Source: JBKCUK01 sp046318415
GTDB lineage: Bacteria; Pseudomonadota; Alphaproteobacteria; Caedimonadales; Caedimonadaceae
Length of the DNA: 64,000 nucleotides
NCBI GenBank assembly: GCA_046318415.1
Contig: JBKCUK010000010.1
Location: forward strand, 124,001-188,000
Reading direction: 5' to 3'
Shown: positions 35,854-44,762 of the stretch, piece by piece
How positions within the stretch are numbered: the stretch's first letter is position 1
How the letters are laid out: every line of letters begins with the position of its first letter
Made by a program: the position numbers and the translations under genes
Notes under the pieces: model-generated
Seen by the model: only the letters and a program-made list of their open reading frames with translations
The model's database searches: none
Told to the model about the DNA's origin: nothing

Positions 35854-36048
35854 TGGTACGGTCAGTCTAAGCAAGTCTTCCGGATTGCCATAAATCTTCT
35901 GGATTTCCCTCCTGCAGTCCAGAATGGAGGACCCCTAAAGTTGTTTCTACTTGGCTTTGGCACGGTCAGTCTATGTAAGTCTTGCGGATCACCATAAATC
36001 CTCCAATTCTTCCTCAAGGAGTTCAGGATAGTGGACCCCTAAAATTGA
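35854..36048. repeat. Imperfect direct repeat pair (about 90 bp each)
   Basis: Copies at 35854-35943 and 35958-36048 share ACGGTCAGTCTA, a CATAAATC core and an end GGACCCCTAAA. Similarity is interrupted by small changes. No transposase frame lies between or next to them. Confidence 0.65.
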
Positions 36049-36233
36049 TTATTCATCACCAGCATCACGAGTCCCGCCAGGGGCAAGCTCATCATAATGC
36101 CAAAAAGACGCAAAAAATTTCTCTCGAATTCTAACCTGAAAGGAATCGAAGCCTTACTCACCCGTGGCTCAAGATCCTTTGGGCGACACGCAGCATCACG
36201 ATCCCGGTTATCATTTTGGCAAATTGGCAGCAT
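36039..36233 (-). CDS. Possible small membrane protein
   Basis: A 64-codon frame with a very good ribosome site (AGAAGGGAGGG four bases before ATG) and one hydrophobic helix near the C-terminus (FGIMMSLPLAGLVMLVM). It overlaps the end of a non-coding direct repeat. No homologue is recognised, and it may not be a real gene. Confidence 0.25.
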   Translation of the reverse strand: MLPICQNDNRDRDAACRPKDLEPRVSKASIPFRLEFERNFLRLFGIMMSLPLAGLVMLVMNNQF

Positions 36234-36756
36234 TTTACCCTCCCTTCTATAACAACACCTGTCGGCGGTTCTTGTTGTTGGTTTCGTGCCGCCATGAATC
36301 CAAAGGTACTAATCAATTACTAATGGTTGGTAAATAGAGATTTTGATAGTCATAACAAAATAAATTAAATTTTTAGATATTTTTTAGTGGTCAGTCTTCT
36401 TTTTGAGCGCCTGCGAATAGGATTGGTATCTTTATTTTGACATCAGAACATCTTTCTTGGTCAGCCCCTTCTTTCCTTATGTAATTGATTTTATGATTTT
36501 CTTTTTTTAGTGCCGGACATAACGTCTGTGAAGCAAACGACCCCTGTAAGAGAAACTTAACAAATTCTTAAAATAAGAGTTTACAAAAGTTCTTGCGATG
36601 CCTTTAGATAGAAGATGCTGAACAAATTTTTGCAACCCATACGTCAAAGGTTAACGCTCACCCAGGTGAAATGAACCTCAATGCAAACAATTTAGGGCGG
36701 CAAAATAGGCAGATATTGCCTTTGATGTGACAAAACAGATGAACAAGGATGTCAAA

Positions 36757-38037
36757 ATGTCAATTGATGAGATAGATCGCAAACGCCTCAAAAAAGGCTT
36801 TACGATGTGGCTGTGCGCCGCTCTGTTTTATGGTTTTCAGTTCATCATTCGCGTATCCCCCAGTGTGATGGCGGATGATCTGATGGCGGCCCTCTCTCTT
36901 GATGCGTGTTTTCTTGGCACCCTTGCCTCCTTTTACTATTATGGCTATTCCTTCATGCAAATCCCGGCCGGTGTGCTTCTAGACTTGATCGGGCCACGAC
37001 GTCCGCTGGCGCTGGCATGCTTTTTGTGCGCCATTGGCTGCTTTATGTTTGCCTCCGGCGCCTCGCCCATCCTTCTTGGTTTCGGACGCCTGATGATGGG
37101 GATTGGGTCAGCCTTTGGTATTTTGACCTGCATTAAGATCGCTTCCATGTGGTTTCCAGCACATCGAATCACCCTTTTCGTGGGTCTTGCCCTTGTGGTT
37201 GGAACGACAGGCGCCACAGCCGGCGGGGCTCCCCTATCGAGCCTGGTCAAGTTAACCGACTGGCGGACGGCGATCCAAATTCTGGGTGGATTCAGCGCCC
37301 TTTTGACCGTGTTTAGCTGGGCGGTTGTCCGCGATCATGGTCCCTACCTCACCCGTGCAGATCACGGGACGAATCCGCTGCGTTCTGTCCTCGATTCCGT
37401 GTTTGAGATCGTTCGCAATCCACAAACTTGGATCTATGGCGCCTATGGATTCTTAATGTACGTTCCCTTGTCAGGCTTTGCTGATTTGTGGGGTATTCCC
37501 TATCTTTCACAAACCTATGGTGTGGATCGGACAGTTGCTGCGGGTGCGATTTCCTTCTTTTATGTTGGTGTTGGTGTAGGCTCCCCAACCTGGTCTTTTG
37601 TGCTGACACACCTGCAAAGCTTCCGCCAAACTTTGATCCTGAGTGCAATTCTCACGCTCACATTGTTCACTGTGATTATTTATGTGTCCGTGCCGTTTTC
37701 ATGGATCTATGTCCTGTACTTCCTGGCCGGCCTTGTGAGTTCGGGCCAGTTTGTGGCCTTTGGCGCTGTCGCAGAAATTAACCCCAAGACCAGGACAGCA
37801 ACTGCGTCAGGGACCCACAACATGCTGTGCATGATCTCTGGGACGTTGTTGCAACCAATCATCGGCAAGGTATTGGATACATTGTGGGATGGCACGATGG
37901 TTGACGGCGCAAGGGTCTACTCGACAGAGGCGTTTCATTATGCTCTGGCCATTATCCCAGCAAGCCTCGTGGTGGCTGCCCTGTTGGTTTATAGCTTGAA
38001 CGAGGTCTATCCAAAAGAAGCTCCTCAAGCGGCCTAG
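36757..38037 (+). CDS. Major facilitator superfamily transporter
   Basis: About 426 aa with 12 predicted transmembrane helices. I chose the ATG at 36757 because AAGGA lies seven bases upstream; the GTG at 36727 is weaker. The opening FYGFQFIIRVSPSVMADDLM and the loop motif GVLLDLIGPRRPLALACFL resemble the MFS group common in Legionella, Coxiella and intracellular alphaproteobacteria (Pht-like), some of which import amino acids or nucleosides. The substrate cannot be assigned. It converges with hppA across a shared terminator. Confidence 0.9.
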   Translation: MSIDEIDRKRLKKGFTMWLCAALFYGFQFIIRVSPSVMADDLMAALSLDACFLGTLASFYYYGYSFMQIPAGVLLDLIGPRRPLALACFLCAIGCFMFASGASPILLGFGRLMMGIGSAFGILTCIKIASMWFPAHRITLFVGLALVVGTTGATAGGAPLSSLVKLTDWRTAIQILGGFSALLTVFSWAVVRDHGPYLTRADHGTNPLRSVLDSVFEIVRNPQTWIYGAYGFLMYVPLSGFADLWGIPYLSQTYGVDRTVAAGAISFFYVGVGVGSPTWSFVLTHLQSFRQTLILSAILTLTLFTVIIYVSVPFSWIYVLYFLAGLVSSGQFVAFGAVAEINPKTRTATASGTHNMLCMISGTLLQPIIGKVLDTLWDGTMVDGARVYSTEAFHYALAIIPASLVVAALLVYSLNEVYPKEAPQAA

Positions 38038-38061
38038 CAAGCGCAGAAGGCGACGTAAATG

Positions 38062-38095
38062 AAAAGCCCCGGAAGGGTTTTCCGGGGCTTTTTTT
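38062..38095. terminator. Bidirectional rho-independent terminator
   Basis: Arms AAAAGCCCCGGAA and TTCCGGGGCTTTTTTT form a long GC-rich stem with an A-run on one side and a T-run on the other, placed between convergent MFS and hppA genes. Confidence 0.9.
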
Positions 38096-38114
38096 ATGAT
38101 ACCTGCACAGGTCT

Positions 38115-40190
38115 TTATTGTGCGATCAGGGCCAGCAGCAACAAAGCCACGATATTGGCAATCTTGATCATGGGATTAATGGCTGGTCCTGCAGTATCTT
38201 TGTAAGGATCACCAACCGTATCTCCCGTGACGGCAGCTTTATGGGTATCGGACCCCTTGCCGCCAAAGTGTCCTTCTTCAATATATTTCTTCGCATTATC
38301 CCATGCCCCACCCCCAGACGTCATGGACAACGCCACGAACAGGCCAGTGACAATAGTCCCCATCAACAATGCCCCAAGGGTTGTGAATGCTGCCTCAGCG
38401 CCAATGCTATAGCGGATAAGGACCCAAACCAAGACAGGCGCAAGAACGGGTAACAAGGAAGGAATAATCATCTCACGAATGGCCGATTGGGTTAGCAGGT
38501 CAACGGCTTTCGCGTATTCAGGCTTGGCCTTACCCTCCATCAGTCCTTTGATTTCTTTAAATTGACGACGCACTTCGACCACAACGGCCCCTCCTGCACG
38601 CCCAACAGCCATCATGGCCATGGCACCAAACAAATAGGGCAGCAAACCACCTAAAAACAGGCCAACCACCACGTAAGGATCTTGCAAACTAAACGAGAGG
38701 GAAAAAGTCGGGAAATAGTGGCTTAAATCCTCGGTGTAGGTGGCAAACAGCACCAGCGCCGCCAGCCCTGCCGAGCCTATGGCATACCCTTTGGTAACCG
38801 CTTTGGTGGTATTGCCCACAGCATCCAGTGCATCGGTGACCTTGCGCACTTCAGCAGGAAGCTCAGCCATTTCAGCAATGCCACCGGCGTTATCCGTAAT
38901 TGGCCCATAAGCATCCAATGCCACGATCATGCCTGCTAAAGACAGCATGGCAGAGGCGGCAACAGCAATGCCGTAAAGCCCTCCCTGCAAATAGGCGAGG
39001 ATTATGCCTGCCGAGATCACCACAACTGGAAGTGCGCAGGCCTCCATTGAGACGGCAAGACCTTGAATAATGTTGGTTGCGTGGCCGGTTTGCGAGGCAG
39101 CAGCCACACTGCGCACGGGCCTAAAGGCTGTTGAGGTGTAGTATTCGGTAACCCAGACCATCAGTCCCGTGACCAAAAGCCCGGTGATGGCGCACCCAAA
39201 TAAATTAAGAGAGGAAACACCGGTGCCGCGTAAAGTAAGAGACACATCTGCAAACAGGTAGTGGGTCACCGCGTAAATGAGAACGGCCGATACGCCTGTG
39301 GTGACCGCAAGGCCTTTGTAGAGCGCCCCCATAATGTTTTGGTTTTTGCTCAATCGCACAAAGAAAGTGCCGATGATTGAGCCAAGAATCGACACAGCCC
39401 CCATCAGCAAAGGATAAAGCATCAACTGTCCTGCAGACAAAGCATCCGCAAAGATGGCTCCCAACAGCATTGTCGCGACGATGGTTACCACATAGGTCTC
39501 GAATAAGTCGGCGGCCATGCCTGCACAATCCCCGACATTATCGCCCACATTGTCGGCAATGACGGCAGGATTCCTTGGATCATCTTCGGGGATACCGGCC
39601 TCAATTTTTCCCACCAAGTCCGCCCCCACATCGGCGCCCTTGGTAAAAATACCACCTCCCAGACGCGCAAAGATTGAGATTAACGAAGCGCCAAAGCTAA
39701 CCGCGACGAGGGCTTCCATGAGCTGCCGCTGGCTGAGGTCTTCAGCTTGCAAATAAAAGGTATATCCTGCAACACCCAATAGCCCTAAGCCCACAACCAA
39801 AAGCCCAGTAATGGCGCCGCCCTGGAACGCCACATTAAGGGCAGCCTGCATTCCGTTTTTAGCCGCTTCGGCGGTGCGCACGTTGGCTCTCACCGATACG
39901 TTCATCCCCACATATCCAGCAAGACCAGAAAGAAGAGCGCCAATGGCAAAACCAACGGCCACATACGCTCCCATGAAAACAGCAAGCAGAAGCGCCAAAA
40001 CCACACCAACCGCGCCTATGGCCATGTATTGGCGATTCAAAAAGGCCTTTGCGCCCACCTGAATGGCTGCCGCAACCTCCTGCATGCGGGGTGTTCCGGA
40101 AGGAAGCGATAATATTCTTCGCACAGTGAGCCCACCATAGACAAGTGCGGCCCCAGCACTCGCAAAAACCGCATAATGTTCATAAGTCAC
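38115..40190 (-). CDS. hppA: K+-independent proton-translocating pyrophosphatase
   Basis: 691-aa integral membrane pump that hydrolyses PPi to drive protons out of the cytoplasm. I chose the GTG at 40190 because GGAAGGAGAAT precedes it closely; the longer frame adds a basic tail not seen in the family. Motifs are the nucleotide/PPi-binding GGGIFTKGADVGADLVGK and NPAVIADNVGDNVGDCAGMAADLFE, and GNTTKAVTKGYAIGSAGL. The Lys in NTTKAVTKG marks the K+-independent class. It could conserve energy during starvation or host growth. Monocistronic. Confidence 0.97.
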   Translation of the reverse strand: MTYEHYAVFASAGAALVYGGLTVRRILSLPSGTPRMQEVAAAIQVGAKAFLNRQYMAIGAVGVVLALLLAVFMGAYVAVGFAIGALLSGLAGYVGMNVSVRANVRTAEAAKNGMQAALNVAFQGGAITGLLVVGLGLLGVAGYTFYLQAEDLSQRQLMEALVAVSFGASLISIFARLGGGIFTKGADVGADLVGKIEAGIPEDDPRNPAVIADNVGDNVGDCAGMAADLFETYVVTIVATMLLGAIFADALSAGQLMLYPLLMGAVSILGSIIGTFFVRLSKNQNIMGALYKGLAVTTGVSAVLIYAVTHYLFADVSLTLRGTGVSSLNLFGCAITGLLVTGLMVWVTEYYTSTAFRPVRSVAAASQTGHATNIIQGLAVSMEACALPVVVISAGIILAYLQGGLYGIAVAASAMLSLAGMIVALDAYGPITDNAGGIAEMAELPAEVRKVTDALDAVGNTTKAVTKGYAIGSAGLAALVLFATYTEDLSHYFPTFSLSFSLQDPYVVVGLFLGGLLPYLFGAMAMMAVGRAGGAVVVEVRRQFKEIKGLMEGKAKPEYAKAVDLLTQSAIREMIIPSLLPVLAPVLVWVLIRYSIGAEAAFTTLGALLMGTIVTGLFVALSMTSGGGAWDNAKKYIEEGHFGGKGSDTHKAAVTGDTVGDPYKDTAGPAINPMIKIANIVALLLLALIAQ

Positions 40191-40526
40191 TATGATTCTC
40201 CTTCCCTTGCATTTGTTTTTCTTTTTAAAACAGAGGCTCTTTTTGGCGCAGAATGAAAAAATTCTTAATTCCTGCCACTGTTCCTTTTTTAAAAGTTTGT
40301 CAGAATGACTGGAGGCTTTCAACGTGGATGTTTGGATTTTAATTAAATTTTTATTGGCCTAAGTCCCTCAAAAAAACTTCTTGTCTAGCAATCCCCTAAC
40401 CTAATGCGAATGCACTCGATTGGGCGCAAATCACCTAGAGAGCATTTTGTCACAATTAGTGTTGCACCCAATCTCAGGATCTTTTAAACCAGGCTCAAGT
40501 TCGTATTTTGTAGGGAGTAAAGAATT

Positions 40527-42113
40527 ATGCAGCAGCGCGAGTGGCGGTTGGCAACGTTGGCCTTCGTGACACTTTGTGGTCTTTCTGGTTATGTCAACGC
40601 TAAAGAGAGTGTTAAAGCTCAATATCCTCAGCACATGTTACCTCAGGTAAAATTGCTGCAACCAATCCCTCCGCTTTCCGAATTAAAGTCGCTCGTCGAT
40701 AGAGCTGATCAAGGTGACGTCAAGGCCCAAGACAGACTGATTGCAATTTGGGAATTTTCCCCTCTTCACTCAGAAATCTTAGACATAATTCACATTGAAA
40801 ACTGGACTACGGATATTGAAACGTGGATTTTACAAGATCTTAAGCGCGGTAGTTTCGTGGCTTTTATGCAACCTGAGCTTTTAGATAAAAAAACAAAAGT
40901 ATTTTCTGAAATCAAAGCACGCTCAGCCGCTGGGAATGTGGAAGCTTCCTACCTTGAAGCCATTTTGTTTTATCGTGGCATTCTCTCAGCCAGCACCCCT
41001 GAGGAAAGGCTTGACTTTATCATCAAAACGCTCAAGCGAAACGCCCAGAAATCCCATGTGCCGAGTATGTTTCAGTTGGCATATGTCTACTTGAAACAGC
41101 TGCAGGCCGGTATTGATAACCCAAGCTATCGTGCCGCTATCCAGAAATTATTTCAGCAGAACGCTAACAAGGGCGACATCTATGCCATGGTTAACCTTGG
41201 ATACTTTTATCAGGATGGTTATAGCGATACCATATCCTCTGATGTGAGTGATCAGAGAGCCATGGAATGGTTTCGTGCCGCGGCTGAATTAGGTTGCGAG
41301 GACGGCATGAAAGCGCTTGCTGTCATGTTGATTGAAGGACGTTGCACGGGATCTGACCAAAAAACAAATGATGACCAAGCCGTAGTTTTGCTGCGCAAGG
41401 CTGCGAGCCTCGGCAATATTGAGGCGATGAAGTTTCTGGGTTGGATGTACATGGAGGGTCGTGGCGTTGGGCGCGATCAAAAGATTAACGACCGAGAAGC
41501 ACTCAAATGGTTTCACAAGGCTGCAGAACGAGGCCACTCCGATGCCATGAGACTTCTTGGGGTCATGTATAGGGAGGGTCGGGTTTCAGGTCCCGATCAA
41601 AAAGCGAACGATCTAGAGGCCGTAAAGTGGCTGCGAAAAGCCGCTGATAGGGACCATGAATTTGCTATGGTAGACCTTGGCTATATGTATGACTATGGAC
41701 GAGGTGTTGGAGCAGATCAAAAAGCCAATGATCTTGAGGCTGTTAGATGGTACCGCAAGGCCGCGGATTTGGGCGAAGCAACCGCAATGAATAACTTAGG
41801 CCTGATGTACAGGAAAGGACGCGGGGTGGGACCTGACCAAAAAGCTAATGATAAAGAGGCCCTTTATTGGCTTCAGAAGGCTGTCGAACAAGACAACCCA
41901 GATGCCATGTACGCTCTGGGCTTAATGTACGTAAACGGTGAGCGTATTGGCGGCGACCAAAAAGAGAATGACCAGAAAGCACTGGAATTTTTTGAAAAAG
42001 CATATGCTCTTGGCGTGACAGAAGCTAAGGAAGAAATCACGGCCCTGTCTCAAAAATACTCAACCTCGCCCGCTCAAACCAACCCCAATCCTAAATCGGA
42101 AGGGAAAAGTTAA
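40527..42113 (+). CDS. Secreted Sel1-like repeat protein
   Basis: 528 aa. A signal peptide (MQQREWRLATLAFVTLCGLSGYVNA) precedes a helical N-terminal part and then tandem Sel1-like repeats. The C-terminal half holds six copies of a 40-aa unit (DQKANDxEAxxWxRKAAxxGxxxAM..LGxMYxxGRGVG) starting near 41355, 41475, 41595, 41715, 41835 and 41955, an exact 120-bp period. Sel1 proteins mediate protein-protein contact and are common in host-associated bacteria. A role in envelope or host interaction is inferred. The final residues are Ser/Pro-rich. Confidence 0.9.
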   Translation: MQQREWRLATLAFVTLCGLSGYVNAKESVKAQYPQHMLPQVKLLQPIPPLSELKSLVDRADQGDVKAQDRLIAIWEFSPLHSEILDIIHIENWTTDIETWILQDLKRGSFVAFMQPELLDKKTKVFSEIKARSAAGNVEASYLEAILFYRGILSASTPEERLDFIIKTLKRNAQKSHVPSMFQLAYVYLKQLQAGIDNPSYRAAIQKLFQQNANKGDIYAMVNLGYFYQDGYSDTISSDVSDQRAMEWFRAAAELGCEDGMKALAVMLIEGRCTGSDQKTNDDQAVVLLRKAASLGNIEAMKFLGWMYMEGRGVGRDQKINDREALKWFHKAAERGHSDAMRLLGVMYREGRVSGPDQKANDLEAVKWLRKAADRDHEFAMVDLGYMYDYGRGVGADQKANDLEAVRWYRKAADLGEATAMNNLGLMYRKGRGVGPDQKANDKEALYWLQKAVEQDNPDAMYALGLMYVNGERIGGDQKENDQKALEFFEKAYALGVTEAKEEITALSQKYSTSPAQTNPNPKSEGKS

Positions 42114-42546
42114 GCGAAACATGAAAACCTGATGTTTGGCTTATTAAACTGTGCTGATGCAGCGAAAAAACTGATCAGTATTCGCATTGCACATATCGCT
42201 TGAGGTATGCAGGTGATGTCGACTTTGATTTTGAGCATTAGTACAATTGAAATAAGGTTAGATGTCTTGATTCAGCAAGTAATCTATTTGGACGTTGTTA
42301 AGGATGGTAGCGGAGGAGGGACTTGAACCCCCGACCTACGGATTATGATTCCGCCGCTCTAACCAACTGAGCTACTCCGCCATAGGGATGGTGCAATGTG
42401 CACCATGTGAGAGTAGCGTTTACCGCGACTGATGATCGCTGTCAAGGGCCTGTTCACTGTTTCGTTTTATTTTTGTTTTTTTCTAACGTTTTGTAAAAAT
42501 TTTGGTTAAGCTTCCCCGTGCATAGAGGCAAGGAGAACCCAAGGAC
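42114..42546. other. Intergenic region holding tRNA-Met
   Basis: Apart from the tRNA-Met gene on the minus strand I see no gene. The 3' part contains a Shine-Dalgarno-rich stretch (AAGGAGAACCCAAGG) that serves the downstream permease. Confidence 0.5.
42305..42381 (-). tRNA. tRNA-Met (anticodon CAT), elongator type
   Basis: Minus-strand cloverleaf. The acceptor stem GGCGGAG pairs with CTCCGCT (first pair G-U), the D arm is GCTCAGTTGGTTAGAGC, the anticodon loop is ATCATAA, the T arm holds GTTCAAGTC, and CCA is encoded. The body matches alphaproteobacterial elongator tRNA-Met rather than initiator, which would have a mismatched first acceptor pair and three G-C anticodon pairs. A CAT tRNA-Ile2 cannot be fully excluded. 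Confidence 0.9.
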
Positions 42547-43869
42547 GTGATCCAAAGCTTAAAAGTCTACTTTAACCGCCGAATCGCGGTCATTACCCTC
42601 ATGTGCTTTAGCGCGGGCGTTCCCCTTCTGCTGACCGGATCGACCCTGGCTTTCTGGCTGCGTCAAGAGGGGATCAGCTATACCGCCATTGGTCTTGCAG
42701 GGCTGGTGCACCTGCCCTACGCCTTTAAATTCGTCTGGTCACCTTTAGTCGACCGAATGAAACTGCCGTTCTTTACCGAGCACTTTGGTCGCCGGCGGGG
42801 ATGGCTGCTGTTTAGCCAAACCATTTTAATGCTGGTCCTGCCGGTGTTGGGATCAATGGACCCGTCCCATAATCTTAAGAGCGTGATTGCCTTAAGCCTT
42901 GTTGTGGCCTTTGCTTCGGCAACTCAGGACACAGTTATTCTGGCCTATCAGGTGGAGCGCTTAGGCCGCAGTGCCTTTGGCGCCGGTGAGGCTAGTGGTG
43001 TGTTCGGTTTTCGCATGGGACTGCTTGCAGGTGGTGCAGGCGCCCTGTTTCTTTCTACGACCCTCTCATGGCAGGTTGTATACAGCCTCATGTCCCTTTT
43101 AGTGGGCGTGGGATTTGTGACAACACTCTTATGTGCCGAACCGCCAGTGCCCCCAGGCAGAGAGGAATTGTGTTCCGAGACCCAAAAAGGCCTTGGGCCG
43201 TGGCTTAAGGACGCTGTCGTGGGTCCCTTTCGAGATTTCGCCAAGCGCCAGGGCTGGGTTTATGCGCTTATTTTGATGATGACCTATAAGCTGGGCGACA
43301 ACTTGATTGGCAGCATGAGCGCTCTTTTTTATGCGGACGTGGGGTATACGGCCGCAGAAATAGCAAGCGCTGTGAAAGTCTTTGGTATGTGGTCAAGCAT
43401 GCTAGGTGGGTTTATCGGTGGGATGCTTGCCACCCGACTGAGTATGCTGAGAGCATTGTTCTGGTTTGCCCTTCTCCATGGCTTGGCCACCTTTTCCTAT
43501 GTTTATATCTCTTACATTGGTTATGATCTCAATGCCCTGTATCTGACTGTGGCCATTGAGCATATTACGGGCGGCATGCGTCTGACGGCGTTGTTTGTTT
43601 TGCAGATGAGTCTGTGCAACCCAGCCTACGCGGCAACACAGATGGCGCTTTTCACCTCTTGCGTCAATCTGGGCCGGAATACGGTTTCTGGTTTTTCTGG
43701 ATGGTTAGCAGATCAACTCACCTGGTCACAATTTTTCACCGTTGTGAGTTTTTCAAGTCTGATGCCACTTTTCGTCATCTTGCTGTATCACAGGAAATTG
43801 AATCGTTCCCATACTTCGTTAGCGGATACTGCTCCATTGATGCGTCCAGAACAACACGCTAGTATATGA
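42547..43869 (+). CDS. AmpG-like muropeptide permease (MFS)
   Basis: 440 aa with about 12-14 predicted membrane helices. The N-terminal GVPLLLTGSTLAFWLRQEGI, PYAFKFVWSPLVDR and FASATQDTVILAYQVE segments are typical of AmpG, which imports GlcNAc-anhydroMurNAc peptides for cell-wall recycling. It starts with GTG close behind an AAGGA. The following genes include dcd and murA, so a link to peptidoglycan metabolism is plausible. Similar AmpG paralogues in intracellular bacteria may have other substrates. Confidence 0.85.
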   Translation: MIQSLKVYFNRRIAVITLMCFSAGVPLLLTGSTLAFWLRQEGISYTAIGLAGLVHLPYAFKFVWSPLVDRMKLPFFTEHFGRRRGWLLFSQTILMLVLPVLGSMDPSHNLKSVIALSLVVAFASATQDTVILAYQVERLGRSAFGAGEASGVFGFRMGLLAGGAGALFLSTTLSWQVVYSLMSLLVGVGFVTTLLCAEPPVPPGREELCSETQKGLGPWLKDAVVGPFRDFAKRQGWVYALILMMTYKLGDNLIGSMSALFYADVGYTAAEIASAVKVFGMWSSMLGGFIGGMLATRLSMLRALFWFALLHGLATFSYVYISYIGYDLNALYLTVAIEHITGGMRLTALFVLQMSLCNPAYAATQMALFTSCVNLGRNTVSGFSGWLADQLTWSQFFTVVSFSSLMPLFVILLYHRKLNRSHTSLADTAPLMRPEQHASI

Positions 43870-43892
43870 AAAAAACCTAGGGAGCCGTCTTC

Positions 43893-44105
43893 ATGCCCCA
43901 TGACGTTATTGTTGTGCACACACAATCTACGGCCTGTGCCGGCAGCACCCCTGAATCAGCCCATCCCCGTGTTTTCCTTGATCTCAGCAAGAAGCATCAC
44001 GCCGTTTGCCCCTACTGCAGCCAGCGGTTTATCCATGAAGGACATCAAGACGACGCCCCCTCAAAGGACAACTCAAAAACCACCGTCAAGGGACGCAAAC
44101 ATTGA
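43893..44105 (+). CDS. Zinc-finger (zf-CHCC) protein
   Basis: A 70-aa protein with the zf-CHCC pattern: a Cys near the N-terminus (TACAGS), then HPRVFLDL and CPYCSQRF. Relatives include the mitochondrial NDUFS6 zinc protein and many small alphaproteobacterial proteins of unknown role, possibly linked to complex I assembly. The basic tail (TTVKGRKH) is variable. It lies between the AmpG-like gene and dcd and may be co-transcribed with them. Confidence 0.85.
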   Translation: MPHDVIVVHTQSTACAGSTPESAHPRVFLDLSKKHHAVCPYCSQRFIHEGHQDDAPSKDNSKTTVKGRKH

Positions 44106-44192
44106 TCTTAATTTCCTTTGTATTCCGGATTAAGCTCGGTCATATTTTTTTCAAAGCCTAAATGCAACCAGAAGAAGTGGATTAAGGAAATC

Positions 44193-44762
44193 ATGGCCAT
44201 ACTCTCTGATCATTGGATCCGCCAAGCCTCCCTTGAACAAGACATGATCACACCTTTTGTCGAACGCCAAACAGCTGACGGCAAAATTTCCTACGGTCTT
44301 TCGTCGTACGGTTATGATGCGCGCGTGGCGGATGAGTTTAAGGTCTTCACCAATGTGGACAATGATATCGTTGACCCCAAAAATTTCTCACCGACTGGCT
44401 TTGTGGATCGCAAAACCGATGTGTGCATCATCCCGCCCAATAGTTTTGTTTTAGCACGCACCGTTGAATATTTCAAAATACCCCGCGATGTACTGGTGAT
44501 TTGCCTGGGTAAATCCACTTACGCGCGCTGTGGCATTATCGTCAACGTGACGCCCCTTGAGCCAGAGTGGGAAGGTCATGTGACGTTGGAATTCTCGAAC
44601 ACCACCCCGTTACCAGCGAAAATCTACGCCAATGAAGGGGCATGTCAGTTTCTTTTCTTGCGCGGTGACAAACCATGCGAAGTGTCTTATAAAGATCGCA
44701 ACGGAAAATATATGGGCCAGATTGGCGTAACTCTACCTCAGGTTCTAAAAAATCATGGATAA
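44193..44762 (+). CDS. dcd: dCTP deaminase
   Basis: 189 aa from the ATG at 44193 (AAGGAAA ribosome site); converts dCTP to dUTP for dTMP synthesis. The trimeric dUTPase-like fold shows the SYGYDARVADEF segment, LGKSTYARCGIIVNVTPLEP and EWEGHVTLEFSNTTPLPAKI with the catalytic Glu, plus the GACQFLFLRGD loop. Length agrees with the family. It overlaps murA by 8 bp. Confidence 0.96.
   Translation: MAILSDHWIRQASLEQDMITPFVERQTADGKISYGLSSYGYDARVADEFKVFTNVDNDIVDPKNFSPTGFVDRKTDVCIIPPNSFVLARTVEYFKIPRDVLVICLGKSTYARCGIIVNVTPLEPEWEGHVTLEFSNTTPLPAKIYANEGACQFLFLRGDKPCEVSYKDRNGKYMGQIGVTLPQVLKNHG

Larger units (their letters stand above)
34845..36756. other. Long gene-poor region with repeats
   Basis: About 1.9 kb without a well supported gene. 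It holds the tandem repeats at 35455-35829 and the direct repeat pair at 35854-36048, listed separately. An open frame of 90 codons at 35020-35292 on the plus strand has no credible start and no recognisable product, and could be a gene relic. The section 36240-36740 is AT-rich with nothing clear. Confidence 0.5.

Noticed and set aside
38115..40322. Longer pyrophosphatase starting at 40322
   Set aside because: The added N-terminus is basic and outside the family; the GTG at 40190 has a strong ribosome site.
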